15,704 bases of DNA from CAZHJK01 sp964533275 (GCA_964533275.1 CAZHJK010000041.1:1-15704); one strand, 5' to 3'; shown: positions 1 to 7,250, counted from the stretch's first letter. The notes: generated by a model from the sequence alone, not told the origin. Made by a program: numbers and translations.

Positions 1-49
1 TATAAAATTATGAAATGTTTTCTAATTTGAATTTTATCATATTAATGAT

Positions 50-77
50 AACAATAAAAGCGTGCAAAAACGCACGC
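50..77 (-). terminator. lysA intrinsic terminator
   Basis: On the minus strand a perfect 6-bp GC-rich stem (GCGTGC / GCACGC, positions 72-77 and 60-65) with a six-base loop is followed by TTTTATTGTT. It begins 14 bases after the lysA stop codon, so it ends the lysA transcript. Beyond it, positions 1-49 hold no gene that I can see, only a small dyad (TTATCAT/ATGATAA, 34-51). Confidence 0.85.
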
Positions 78-91
78 ATAAACAATCTTTA

Positions 92-1372
92 TTATAACCA
101 ACTCGGTATTTTATCATTTCTTATTATATCATCAAGAGTTTCTCCCTCAACCATGACTTCTGCCTTATCTCCCTTTAATAAAATCATAGATGGTCTTGGA
201 ATTCTATTATAATTACTAGACATTGAGTAGTTATATGCTCCTGTGCTTAATACAGCTAGAATATCTCCTGGTTCGCAATGAGGTAATGATATATCCCATA
301 TTAGCATATCTCCTGATTCACAGCATTTTCCCGATATAGATACTAATTCTATGTTCTTATAATCCATCTTATTAGCTAATAATGCGCTATACTTAGCATC
401 GTATAAAGCTGTTCTTGGGTTATCGGTCATGCCGCCATTTATACTTACATATTTTCTTATATTAGGTATATCTTTAACGGCTCCTACCTCATATAAAGTA
501 ATCCCTGCATTCCCAACTATATATCTTCCTGGTTCTATAATTATTTTAGGTATTTTAATATTAAACTCCATAGATTTGTTTTTTATAATACTTGAAATTT
601 TATTAATCATTTGATCCATCTTAAAGAACGGTTTTTCTGGAGAATAGGATATTCCAAACCCTCCTCCTAAATTTAATTCATCAATTTCAATATCATTTTG
701 TTTTTTTAATTTTTTTATGAATTTCAGCATAATTTCAGAAACTATTTCATATGGTCTCTCTTCTAAAATTTGTGAGCCTATATGACAATGTAATCCCTTT
801 ACATGTATACCATCCATTTTACTAGCTTTAACAATTATTTCTTCTGCTTCTTTTATTGAAATACCAAATTTAGAATCCTCTTGACCTGTTTGAATATATT
901 TATGAGTATGAGCCTCTACTCCTGGAGTAATCCTAAATAATACTTGAGTTTTTTTATTCCTCTCAATAGAAAGAGTATTTAATAAACTTAATTCATATTC
1001 ATTATCAATAATCACTCTTGCTACATCTAAATCAATTGCCATTTTAAGTTCGTCAATTGATTTATTATTGCCATGAAAAAAAACATTATCCATAGGAAAA
1101 GATGCTTTTTTAGCAGTATATAATTCTCCACTGGAAACTACATCAAGCCCCAAACCTAAATCCTTTACTATACGGCACATAGCAATATTTAAAAGAGCTT
1201 TACCTGCATAAACTACTTGAAAATCAATATCTTGTCTTTTATAAGATTTAATAATATCCATAACATTCTTTCTAATTATATCTTCACTCAATATATATAA
1301 AGGAGTTCCATATTCATTAGCAAGATTTATTGTATCATGACCCGAAAAAATAAAATGACTTTTATTGCTCAT
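92..1372 (-). CDS. lysA: Diaminopimelate decarboxylase
   Basis: Catalyses the last step of lysine synthesis, PLP-dependent decarboxylation of meso-diaminopimelate to L-lysine, in the cytosol. The 426 residues are full length for the fold III decarboxylase family. Visible motifs are the PLP lysine K58 in YAGKAL, the HCHIGSQ segment (195-201), the glycine-rich phosphate loop GGGFG (236-240), EPGRY (280-284), the active-site Cys in CESGD (351-355) and the C-terminal NYNR segment (387-390). The ATG start follows AGGGGG with good spacing. It has its own promoter and terminator, so it is probably monocistronic. In Bacillus subtilis lysA lies beyond spoVA in this same neighbourhood; here it directly follows dacF. 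No lysine riboswitch fits in the short leader. The function is secure. Confidence 0.96.
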   Translation of the reverse strand: MSNKSHFIFSGHDTINLANEYGTPLYILSEDIIRKNVMDIIKSYKRQDIDFQVVYAGKALLNIAMCRIVKDLGLGLDVVSSGELYTAKKASFPMDNVFFHGNNKSIDELKMAIDLDVARVIIDNEYELSLLNTLSIERNKKTQVLFRITPGVEAHTHKYIQTGQEDSKFGISIKEAEEIIVKASKMDGIHVKGLHCHIGSQILEERPYEIVSEIMLKFIKKLKKQNDIEIDELNLGGGFGISYSPEKPFFKMDQMINKISSIIKNKSMEFNIKIPKIIIEPGRYIVGNAGITLYEVGAVKDIPNIRKYVSINGGMTDNPRTALYDAKYSALLANKMDYKNIELVSISGKCCESGDMLIWDISLPHCEPGDILAVLSTGAYNYSMSSNYNRIPRPSMILLKGDKAEVMVEGETLDDIIRNDKIPSWL

Positions 1373-1404
1373 ATTTTGTATCCCCCTATTTTCTTATGAA
1401 AAAT

Positions 1405-1433
1405 ATTATATTATGAAAAGTGTAATAATACAA
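1405..1433 (-). promoter_or_regulatory. Candidate lysA promoter
   Basis: On the minus strand TTGTAT (1428-1433), a 17-base spacer and a perfect TATAAT (1405-1410) lie about 33 bases upstream of the lysA start. This is the spacing of a housekeeping sigma-A promoter. The -35 box matches only three of six consensus bases. Confidence 0.6.
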
Positions 1434-1459
1434 GCTTAGATACTATAAAAGTTGTACTT

Positions 1460-1490
1460 GTAAAAGAATAGCAATATGCTATTCTTTTAC
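1460..1490 (-). terminator. dacF terminator hairpin containing the stop codon
   Basis: A perfect 13-bp inverted repeat (GTAAAAGAATAGC / GCTATTCTTTTAC) has a five-base loop. The upstream arm encodes the last three residues and the TAG stop of dacF. The arms end in AAAA and TTTT tracts, so the GAATAGC/GCTATTC core plus flanking U-run has the shape of an intrinsic terminator and could work in both directions. The U-run is short and is interrupted by AC. Confidence 0.7.
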
Positions 1491-2645
1491 AGGTCTTAAC
1501 CAATCGATTATTATTTTCTTATACATATATATAAAACTAGATTCTTCTATAGTCTCACTTGCAATTAAATTAACCTTTCCCATTTCCTTATCTCCTAAAT
1601 ATGCAATTAATTCTCCTAGCTTTTGTCCCTTCTCTATTGGTGCCTTATAAGATGCGTCTAACATTACCTTTTTTTCTATCTGACTATCCTCACCCTTTTT
1701 CATTAAAACACTTAAAGAGTTCTCAGTAACAGCTTTTGTTTTCTCTAATATTCCTTTTTCTATTTTAATTTCCTGTATTTCTTCACCCTTTTCAGCAATA
1801 CTTACTCCATCAAAGTTTGCAAAACCATAATCAAGCAATTTAGCAGCTTCATTAAATCTTATTTGAGAACTATCTGCACTTAATATGACGCTAATTAGTC
1901 TTAGATTCCCCTTTTTAGCAGTTGCTGATAAACAATGTTTAGCTTCAGTGGTATATCCCGTTTTAATTCCATCTAAACCATCATAACTTTTTAAAAGTTT
2001 GTTTGTATTTGCTAAAGTCCTAACTCTATCATTGTTTTTACCAACAGTTACATCAACCATCCACATAGTTAAATATTGATGGATTTTTTCATGCTTTACT
2101 AATTCCTTAGACATTAATGCAACATCGTATGCAGTGGTATAATGTCCTTCTGCTGGTAGTCCATTAGCATTTTTAAATTGAGTATTAAGCATTCCTAATT
2201 CCTTTGCTCTATCATTCATTAATTTTATAAAAGTTTCTTGAGTACCACCAACATATTCTCCTAATGCAGAAGCTGCATCATTAGCAGACTCAACAGCTAC
2301 GCCTGTTAATAACTCTTCAACAGTTCTTGTTTCTCCTGGTTCGATATATAATTGAGTGCCTCCCATTTCTGAAGCATATTGGCTGATTGTTACTTTATCT
2401 TCCATTGTTATCTTTCCATTATCAATTGCTTCCATAGTAAGTAACATAGTCATTATCTTGGTAATGCTTGCAGGTGGTAATTTTTCATCCTTATTTTGTT
2501 CAAACAAAACTTCACCTGTACCTGCATCAATTAATACAGCGGATTTAGACTCAATTGAAATATCTTGTGCATTAACATTTACCCCCATAAGTAAACAAAA
2601 CAATGTAGCCATAATAAAAACAATAGTTATTCTACTTTTTTTCAT
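1479..2645 (-). CDS. dacF: D-alanyl-D-alanine carboxypeptidase (PBP5/DacF family)
   Basis: Exported penicillin-binding protein that removes the terminal D-Ala from peptidoglycan stem peptides. An N-terminal signal peptide (charged MKKSR, hydrophobic core, likely cleavage after about residue 26, NVNA-Q) leads into an S11 peptidase domain with all three active-site motifs: S60-x-x-K63 (SITK), S120-A-N122, and K228-T-G230. A beta-rich PBP5 C-terminal domain follows. It ends in an amphipathic segment (about 369-388, with Tyr/Ile/Trp and Lys/Arg) of the kind that anchors these enzymes to the outer face of the membrane. Length (388) is normal. The ATG follows a perfect AAGGAGG. It lies downstream of pnp, as in B. 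subtilis, where dacF is expressed in the forespore; the next gene there, spoIIAA, is missing here. Confidence 0.93.
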   Translation of the reverse strand: MKKSRITIVFIMATLFCLLMGVNVNAQDISIESKSAVLIDAGTGEVLFEQNKDEKLPPASITKIMTMLLTMEAIDNGKITMEDKVTISQYASEMGGTQLYIEPGETRTVEELLTGVAVESANDAASALGEYVGGTQETFIKLMNDRAKELGMLNTQFKNANGLPAEGHYTTAYDVALMSKELVKHEKIHQYLTMWMVDVTVGKNNDRVRTLANTNKLLKSYDGLDGIKTGYTTEAKHCLSATAKKGNLRLISVILSADSSQIRFNEAAKLLDYGFANFDGVSIAEKGEEIQEIKIEKGILEKTKAVTENSLSVLMKKGEDSQIEKKVMLDASYKAPIEKGQKLGELIAYLGDKEMGKVNLIASETIEESSFIYMYKKIIIDWLRPVKE

Positions 2646-2686
2646 TTTTTCCTCCTTCTATCTTGCATTAAGTTTATACATATATT

Positions 2687-2715
2687 TATTGTTTCTTTTA
2701 AAAAAAATGTTATGC
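2687..2715 (-). promoter_or_regulatory. Candidate forespore (sigma-F/G-like) promoter of dacF
   Basis: On the minus strand GCATA (2711-2715), 14 bases, then AGAAACAATA (2687-2696). This matches the B. subtilis sigma-F consensus GYWTA / GGNRAYAMTW at all -35 positions and nine of ten -10 positions. It would give a leader of about 35 bases before dacF. dacF is a known sigma-F/G target in Bacillus. The sequence is AT-rich, so a chance match is possible. Confidence 0.4.
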
Positions 2716-2735
2716 AAGTAAAAGGATTTAGATTA

Positions 2736-3554
2736 TTAAATATTTCTAATAGTTTCTCTTATTAACTTTTTAAATATATCTTTAACCTTATCAGTAGTTT
2801 CAATTACTTCTTTATGATTTAATTGTTTTTGTAAAATACCTGCTGCCATATTGCTTATGCAGGATACTCCTAAAACCTTAATTCCACTATGTCTTGCTAC
2901 AATAACTTCAGGAACAGTTGACATTCCAACAGCATCAGCTCCTAGTTTTCTTAGCATTCTTATCTCAGCAGGTGTTTCAAAGCTTGGACCTGACATAGCC
3001 GCATATACTCCTTTTTTTAAAGTGACATTGTTTTTTACTGCACAATTAAAAATAATATCTTGCATTTCCTTATTAAAAGGTTTAGACAAGTCAGGGAATC
3101 TTACTCCAAAATCATCTAAATTAATTCCAATTAAAGGATTATTACCTTGTAAATTTATCATATCCTCAATAATCATTAGATCTCCAGCTTTAAATTTCTC
3201 ATTTATTCCTCCTGCTGCATTGGTTACGATTAAGTATTCTATTCCTAATTTAGCCATAATTCTAATAGGAAAGGTTACCTCCTCCATAGAGTAACCTTCA
3301 TAATAATGAAATCTCCCTTGCATCGCAACTATGTGTTTATCCGATATTTTACCAAAAACTAAGTTTCCCGCATGACCTTCTACCGTTGATAAGGGAAATC
3401 CCGGAATACTTTTATATGGAATAATTATCTCATCTTCCATTTCTTCGGCCATTTCTCCTAATCCAGAACCTAAAACCAATCCAATCTTAGGTTTAACCTT
3501 ATTAATTCTTAAAATCTCATTTATAGCTTCTTGGATTTTTATTTCTAAATCCAT
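2736..3554 (-). CDS. punA: Purine nucleoside phosphorylase (trimeric, PNP/MTAP family)
   Basis: Phosphorolyses inosine and guanosine (and deoxy forms) to the free base plus (deoxy)ribose-1-phosphate for nucleoside salvage. The chosen ATG (3552-3554) lies behind GGGAGG and gives 272 residues, normal for the trimeric family; an upstream in-frame ATG at 3641 would add 29 residues read from the deoB coding region and has no family support. Motifs: phosphate-binding GSGLG (29-33), EGHAGN (59-64), QGRFHYYEGY (79-88), TNAAGGIN (111-118), FETPAE (192-197) and the purine-binding Asn in CISN (232-235). It starts 5 bases after the deoB stop and its ribosome binding site lies inside the end of deoB, so the two are translationally coupled. 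DeoB then converts the sugar-1-phosphate product to the 5-phosphate. The B. subtilis counterpart is also called pupG. Confidence 0.93.
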   Translation of the reverse strand: MDLEIKIQEAINEILRINKVKPKIGLVLGSGLGEMAEEMEDEIIIPYKSIPGFPLSTVEGHAGNLVFGKISDKHIVAMQGRFHYYEGYSMEEVTFPIRIMAKLGIEYLIVTNAAGGINEKFKAGDLMIIEDMINLQGNNPLIGINLDDFGVRFPDLSKPFNKEMQDIIFNCAVKNNVTLKKGVYAAMSGPSFETPAEIRMLRKLGADAVGMSTVPEVIVARHSGIKVLGVSCISNMAAGILQKQLNHKEVIETTDKVKDIFKKLIRETIRNI

Positions 3555-3559
3555 TCTTA

Positions 3560-4735
3560 TTATTCCTCCCTTATTATAGTTCTTGCGAAACTTTCTCCAT
3601 TTTCTAGTCCTTCTATTTGTAATAGCTCTGCAATTGTACATCCTATGTCTGCAAATGTTTTTCTTACCCCTATGTCTTGAGGTCTTACTTTTTTCCCATA
3701 TACCAATATAGGTATATATTCCCTAGAATGATCAGTACTAATGGTTGTAGGATCACAACCATGGTCAGAGTTTATTATCAAAACATCATCATCCTTCATT
3801 AAGTAAAACAGTTCCTTTAGCCTGTTATCTACATCTAATAGGGCTTGTGCATATCCTTTTACATTATTTCTATGGCCATACAAACTATCGAAATCTACTA
3901 AATTTGTATATATAATCCCAGGTTTGTTCATTTTCATATATGAAATTGTTTTATCTACTCCATCCATATTATTTTCTGTATGTATAGCGTGGGTTAAACC
4001 CCGTCCAGCAAAAATATCCTCAATTTTACCAACACCCATTACATTAAGTCCACCGTCCTTAGCTTTATCTAATATAGTTGTCCCAATAGGCTCTAATGAA
4101 AAATCCCTTCGATTTTTTGTCCTTTTAAATGATCCTAATTCCCCAATAAATGGTCTTGCAATTACTCTTCCTACACCATTTTTTCCTTTTAAAATATTCC
4201 GTGCGATTTTACAATATTTATATAGTAGTTCTATAGATATAATATCTTCATGAGCTGCTATTTGAAAAACACTATCAGCCGAAGTGTATACTATAGGATA
4301 TCCCGTTTCCATATGTTCTTTCCCTAAGTCCTTAATTATTTCAGTTCCAGAAGCAGCATAGTTACCTAATGTTTTTCTTCCAATTTTACTTTCAAATTCT
4401 CTAATTATTTCCTTAGAAAATCCCTTCGGAAAAGTAGGAAATGGTTGCTCCAAAATAATTCCTGCCATTTCCCAGTGCCCTGTTGTTGTATCCTTACCAG
4501 GAGATTTTTCCTCAGCCTTTCCATAAGCCGAGATTGGACTTTTAGAAGGAGGAATTATATTATCACCTATAATATTTCCTAACCCCATACTCTCTAATAT
4601 TGGGAGAGAAAATCCTTCTATACTCTTATATATATTTCCAAGTGTGTTACTACCTTCATCTCCATATAAATGAGCATCAGGTAATTCTCCTATCCCAACG
4701 CTGTCAATTACAATCCAGATTACTCTGTTAATCAT
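3560..4735 (-). CDS. deoB: Phosphopentomutase
   Basis: Interconverts (deoxy)ribose-1-phosphate and (deoxy)ribose-5-phosphate, linking nucleoside phosphorolysis to central carbon metabolism. It belongs to the metal-dependent alkaline phosphatase superfamily. Its 391 residues match the family length. Visible are the N-terminal metal-ligand segment D11-S-x-G-x-G, the DTTTGHWE segment (82-89) holding Thr85, the residue phosphorylated in the Bacillus cereus enzyme, TSADSVFQIA, NLVDFDSLYGHR and the second metal site SDHGCDPT with DHSREYIP near the C terminus. The ATG follows AAGGAGG. It is the first gene of the deoB-pnp pair. A dyad in the 122-base upstream gap is a possible control site. Confidence 0.96.
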   Translation of the reverse strand: MINRVIWIVIDSVGIGELPDAHLYGDEGSNTLGNIYKSIEGFSLPILESMGLGNIIGDNIIPPSKSPISAYGKAEEKSPGKDTTTGHWEMAGIILEQPFPTFPKGFSKEIIREFESKIGRKTLGNYAASGTEIIKDLGKEHMETGYPIVYTSADSVFQIAAHEDIISIELLYKYCKIARNILKGKNGVGRVIARPFIGELGSFKRTKNRRDFSLEPIGTTILDKAKDGGLNVMGVGKIEDIFAGRGLTHAIHTENNMDGVDKTISYMKMNKPGIIYTNLVDFDSLYGHRNNVKGYAQALLDVDNRLKELFYLMKDDDVLIINSDHGCDPTTISTDHSREYIPILVYGKKVRPQDIGVRKTFADIGCTIAELLQIEGLENGESFARTIIREE

Positions 4736-4808
4736 AGTTTTCCTCCTTATATTATTATTTCCGTTACTTAAGAAATCATGAATTAAAACTAACTTGCTTG
4801 TTTATCAC

Positions 4809-4833
4809 GAAAGTTTGGTTCCAAAGAACTTTC
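4809..4833. other. Dyad upstream of deoB
   Basis: GAAAGTT and AACTTTC (7-bp arms, 4809-4815 and 4827-4833) enclose a second overlapping dyad, TTTGG-TT-CCAAA (4814-4825). It lies about 75-100 bases upstream of deoB, just after the xerD terminator. No U-run follows it, so it looks more like an operator or leader structure than a terminator. I could not identify a convincing deoB promoter. Confidence 0.35.
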
Positions 4834-4840
4834 CTTATTT

Positions 4841-4867
4841 ATAAAAAAGAGCTTTTACTAAGCTCTT
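4841..4867 (-). terminator. xerD intrinsic terminator overlapping its stop
   Basis: A perfect 8-bp stem (AAGAGCTT / AAGCTCTT, 4860-4867 and 4847-4854) with a five-base loop is followed on the minus strand by TTTTTTAT. The first arm encodes the last xerD residues and the first base of the TAG stop. It separates xerD from deoB. Confidence 0.85.
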
Positions 4868-5748
4868 GGGTGAGAATTATTATATATTTCATTTATATTA
4901 TGATTAGATGCTCTAATATATACCTGTGTGCTTGATATATCTGCATGCCCTAATAGCTCTTGAACAGAATGTAAATCTGCACCATTTTGTATAAGATGTA
5001 ATGCAAAAGAATGGCGAATCATATGAGGTGTTATGGTTTTTTTTATTTTTGCTTCTTTAGTATAGCCCTTAATAATTTTCCATAAACCTTGTCTAGTCAT
5101 TCCACAACCTTGCATATTTACAAATAAATGATTATTACTTTTATCCTTTAAAATATCTTCTCTACAATCTAATAAATATTTTTCTATATATTCAATAGCA
5201 ACACTTCCAATAGGTATTTCTCTTTTATTACTATCATGGCAGCTATGTATTATCCTTTTATCAATATTAATATTATCTAATTTAAGGTTTATTAATTCAG
5301 ATACCTTTAATCCTGTAGAATATAATAACTCTAAAATCGCTTTATCTCTTATTCCTTTTTTTGTACTTATATCAGGCATTTCAAGAAATTTTTCAACTTC
5401 TTTTATAGTTAGAGTCTGAGGTATCTTTTTTTCTATTTTAGGAGTCTCTAAATTAATAGTTGGATTTAAAATAATATATCCGCAATTTAAAAGATAATCA
5501 AATAGTCCTCTTAAAGCTGCCAAACTTCTTGTAATTGTTGAAGTTGCTTTTCCCTTTTTTTGTAAATATATTAAATATGAAATTATTTGAGTTTTAGTAA
5601 TAATACTAAAATCAATGATATTTTGTTTTAAACAAAAATCATTAAATTGTTTTATATCCCTTAAATAACTTTCTACAGTGTGAGTAGATACCTTCTTTTC
5701 TTCTATTAGATATACCCTAAATTTATCAATATAAAAACTATTATCCAT
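4858..5748 (-). CDS. xerD: Tyrosine recombinase XerD-like, with altered catalytic residues
   Basis: Xer recombinases resolve chromosome dimers at dif. The start chosen is the ATG at 5746-5748 behind AAGGGG (296 residues); an in-frame ATG nine codons upstream contains that ribosome binding site within it. An N-terminal SAM-like core-binding domain (about 1-100) precedes the catalytic domain. Retained catalytic positions are H242 and R245 (HMIR), H268 (LGH) and the nucleophile Y277 (TQVY), which sit close to the E. coli XerD numbering. Two are changed: the first catalytic Arg of the TGLRxSEL motif is Lys148, and the beta-hairpin Lys of the GKG motif aligns with Asp172 (CHDSNK). Position between spoIIM and deoB is that of xerD in B. 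subtilis. Orthology is likely; strand-cleavage activity is uncertain. Confidence 0.88.
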   Translation of the reverse strand: MDNSFYIDKFRVYLIEEKKVSTHTVESYLRDIKQFNDFCLKQNIIDFSIITKTQIISYLIYLQKKGKATSTITRSLAALRGLFDYLLNCGYIILNPTINLETPKIEKKIPQTLTIKEVEKFLEMPDISTKKGIRDKAILELLYSTGLKVSELINLKLDNINIDKRIIHSCHDSNKREIPIGSVAIEYIEKYLLDCREDILKDKSNNHLFVNMQGCGMTRQGLWKIIKGYTKEAKIKKTITPHMIRHSFALHLIQNGADLHSVQELLGHADISSTQVYIRASNHNINEIYNNSHPRA

Positions 5749-5793
5749 TTTTATCCCCTTTATAAATAAAATCAATTAAACTAGTATTCAACA

Positions 5794-5822
5794 ATAAAAT
5801 AAAAAATCCTTTTTTATTTTAT
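5794..5822. repeat. AT-only inverted repeat in the xerD leader
   Basis: ATAAAATAAAAAA and TTTTTTATTTTAT pair perfectly over 13 bp around a three-base GGA loop (minus strand). It lies 46-74 bases upstream of the xerD start. It has no GC pairs, so the RNA hairpin would be weak, and its role is unknown. Confidence 0.5.
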
Positions 5823-5835
5823 ATATTTGTAGTAA

Positions 5836-5864
5836 TAAAAAGCACTTCCTGTGAACAGGATAGC
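5836..5864 (-). terminator. Possible second terminator or attenuator before xerD
   Basis: On the minus strand TCCTG-TTCA-CAGGA forms a 5-bp stem extended by an outer GC/GC pair across a mismatch, a wobble and a bulge, followed by TTTTTATTA. It may back up the ald terminator or act on read-through into xerD. Confidence 0.45.
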
Positions 5865-5894
5865 ATTATACTCTGCGTTCTTACTTTCCTGCTT

Positions 5895-5934
5895 AAAAAA
5901 AGAGTAAATAGTAATAATAGCACTATTTACTCTT
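5895..5934 (-). terminator. ald intrinsic terminator
   Basis: A perfect 13-bp stem (AAGAGTAAATAGT / ACTATTTACTCTT) with a nine-base loop is followed on the minus strand by a run of T (TTTTTAAG). It lies about 140 bases after the ald stop codon and is the first hairpin with a U-run downstream of ald. Confidence 0.8.
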
Positions 5935-6071
5935 AAAGATTAAAATAGATTAGGAAATTTCACAAAAAGATTTATTCTCAAACTTAACCTGCTATTAAAA
6001 GTAATAATTCTAAATAACTATGTTTAGCAAAATCAATTATTGAATTTCCTTAAGCATCTTTTTATTGTATG

Positions 6072-7193
6072 TTAGAATTGAATTGCTTCCTCAGGAGAAG
6101 TATAATCATATCCAAGATCTTCTGCAACTGCTTTAAATGTAACTTTTCCTTTGTATACATTTAATCCCTTGATCAATGCTGGATTTTCTACTAAAGCTCT
6201 CTCGCATCCCTTATTTGCAATTTCAACAGCATAGGACATTGTTGCATTAGTTAATGCCATAGTAGAAGTTCTAGGTACAGCCCCAGGCATATTAGCTACT
6301 GAATAATGTACAACACCATGCTTAATGAAATAAGGATCGTCATGAGTAGTTATTCTATCGCTAGTTTCAATTACTCCACCTTGGTCTATTGCTACATCAA
6401 CAATAACTGATCCAGGTTTCATTGTTTTTACCATATCTTCTTTGACTAGCTTAGGCGCTTTAGCTCCAGGGATTAAAACAGCCCCTACTACTAAATCAGA
6501 TTTTTTAACAGCCTCTGCAATATTAAAACTATTAGACATAAGTGTAGTAACTCTGCCACCAAAAACATCATCTAAATAAGCCAATCTTTTAACATTTAGA
6601 TCAACTATTGTAACATGAGCTCCTAAACCTACAGCTACTTTAGCTGCACTAGCACCGACATTTCCACCACCTACAATTAGAACTTCCCCGGGTGCAACTC
6701 CTGATACTCCACCTAACAATATACCTCGTCCATTATTTATTTTTTCTAAAAGATGTGCTCCAACTTGTACTGACATTCTTCCAGCAACTTCACTCATTGG
6801 AGAAAGTAATGGTAAAGAATTATCAGGTAATTGTACAGTTTCATAAGCAATAGCAATAACATTCTTTTCTACTAATGCTTTTGTTAAAGCTGGCTCTGCT
6901 GCTAAATGAAGATATGTAAATATTATTTGATTCTCTTTAAAGAAATCAAATTCTGATTCTAAAGGCTCCTTTACCTTCATGACCATATCTGCAATCTGAT
7001 AAGTTTCTTTAGCTGTATTAAGAATTTTTGCACCTGCACTTATGTATTCTTCGTCTGTAAAACTACTACCTTGTCCAGCATTAGTTTCAATATAAACTTC
7101 ATGTCCTGCAATTATTAATGCATGCACTCCTGCTGGCGTAATTGCAACTCGGTTCTCATTTGCCTTGATTTCCTTAGGTACTCCAATTATCAT
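6072..7193 (-). CDS. ald: Alanine dehydrogenase
   Basis: NAD-dependent oxidative deamination of L-alanine to pyruvate and ammonia, or the reverse, as a cytosolic oligomer. At 373 residues it is full length. The N-terminal catalytic domain shows GVPKEIKANENRVA with R15, K75 in MKVKEP and H96 in YLHLAAE. The Rossmann fold has the dinucleotide loop GGGNVGASAA (from about 175), and D270 lies in DVAIDQGG. These match the catalytic and substrate residues of the Mycobacterium tuberculosis enzyme. The ATG follows AAAGGGG. It has its own near-consensus promoter and a terminator, so it is a single-gene unit placed between spoIIM and xerD. In B. subtilis ald lies elsewhere and is needed for normal sporulation (spoVN). 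Confidence 0.96.
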   Translation of the reverse strand: MIIGVPKEIKANENRVAITPAGVHALIIAGHEVYIETNAGQGSSFTDEEYISAGAKILNTAKETYQIADMVMKVKEPLESEFDFFKENQIIFTYLHLAAEPALTKALVEKNVIAIAYETVQLPDNSLPLLSPMSEVAGRMSVQVGAHLLEKINNGRGILLGGVSGVAPGEVLIVGGGNVGASAAKVAVGLGAHVTIVDLNVKRLAYLDDVFGGRVTTLMSNSFNIAEAVKKSDLVVGAVLIPGAKAPKLVKEDMVKTMKPGSVIVDVAIDQGGVIETSDRITTHDDPYFIKHGVVHYSVANMPGAVPRTSTMALTNATMSYAVEIANKGCERALVENPALIKGLNVYKGKVTFKAVAEDLGYDYTSPEEAIQF

Positions 7194-7250
7194 AATAACA
7201 CCCCTTTAATAATTTTTATATAATCTAGCAAATTCCCATATGTTATTTAT

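Larger units (their letters stand above)
5749..6071 (-). other. ald-xerD intergenic region
   Basis: This 323-base gap has no supported gene. It holds about 137 bases of ald 3' untranslated sequence, the ald terminator (5895-5934), a second smaller hairpin with a U-run (5836-5864), a TATAAT on the minus strand (5865-5870) lacking a good -35 box, and a 13-bp A/T-only hairpin (5794-5822) upstream of xerD. The xerD promoter is not clear. Confidence 0.6.

Noticed and set aside
1373..1440. Lysine riboswitch (L-box) before lysA
   Set aside because: The leader from the likely promoter is only about 30 bases, far too short for that element, and no matching core sequence is seen.
2356..3294. Plus-strand open frames opposite dacF and pnp
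   Set aside because: They are hydrophobic reverse-frame readings of well-supported minus-strand genes, with no ribosome binding site and no recognisable domain.
3555..3641. N-terminal extension of the purine nucleoside phosphorylase from an upstream ATG
   Set aside because: The extra 29 residues overlap deoB in another frame, are rich in Arg/Lys, and are not part of the family; a good ribosome binding site (GGGAGG) precedes the ATG at 3554.
5865..5870. xerD promoter based on a TATAAT
   Set aside because: No acceptable -35 box at 16-18 bases, and a transcript starting there would begin inside the following hairpin.
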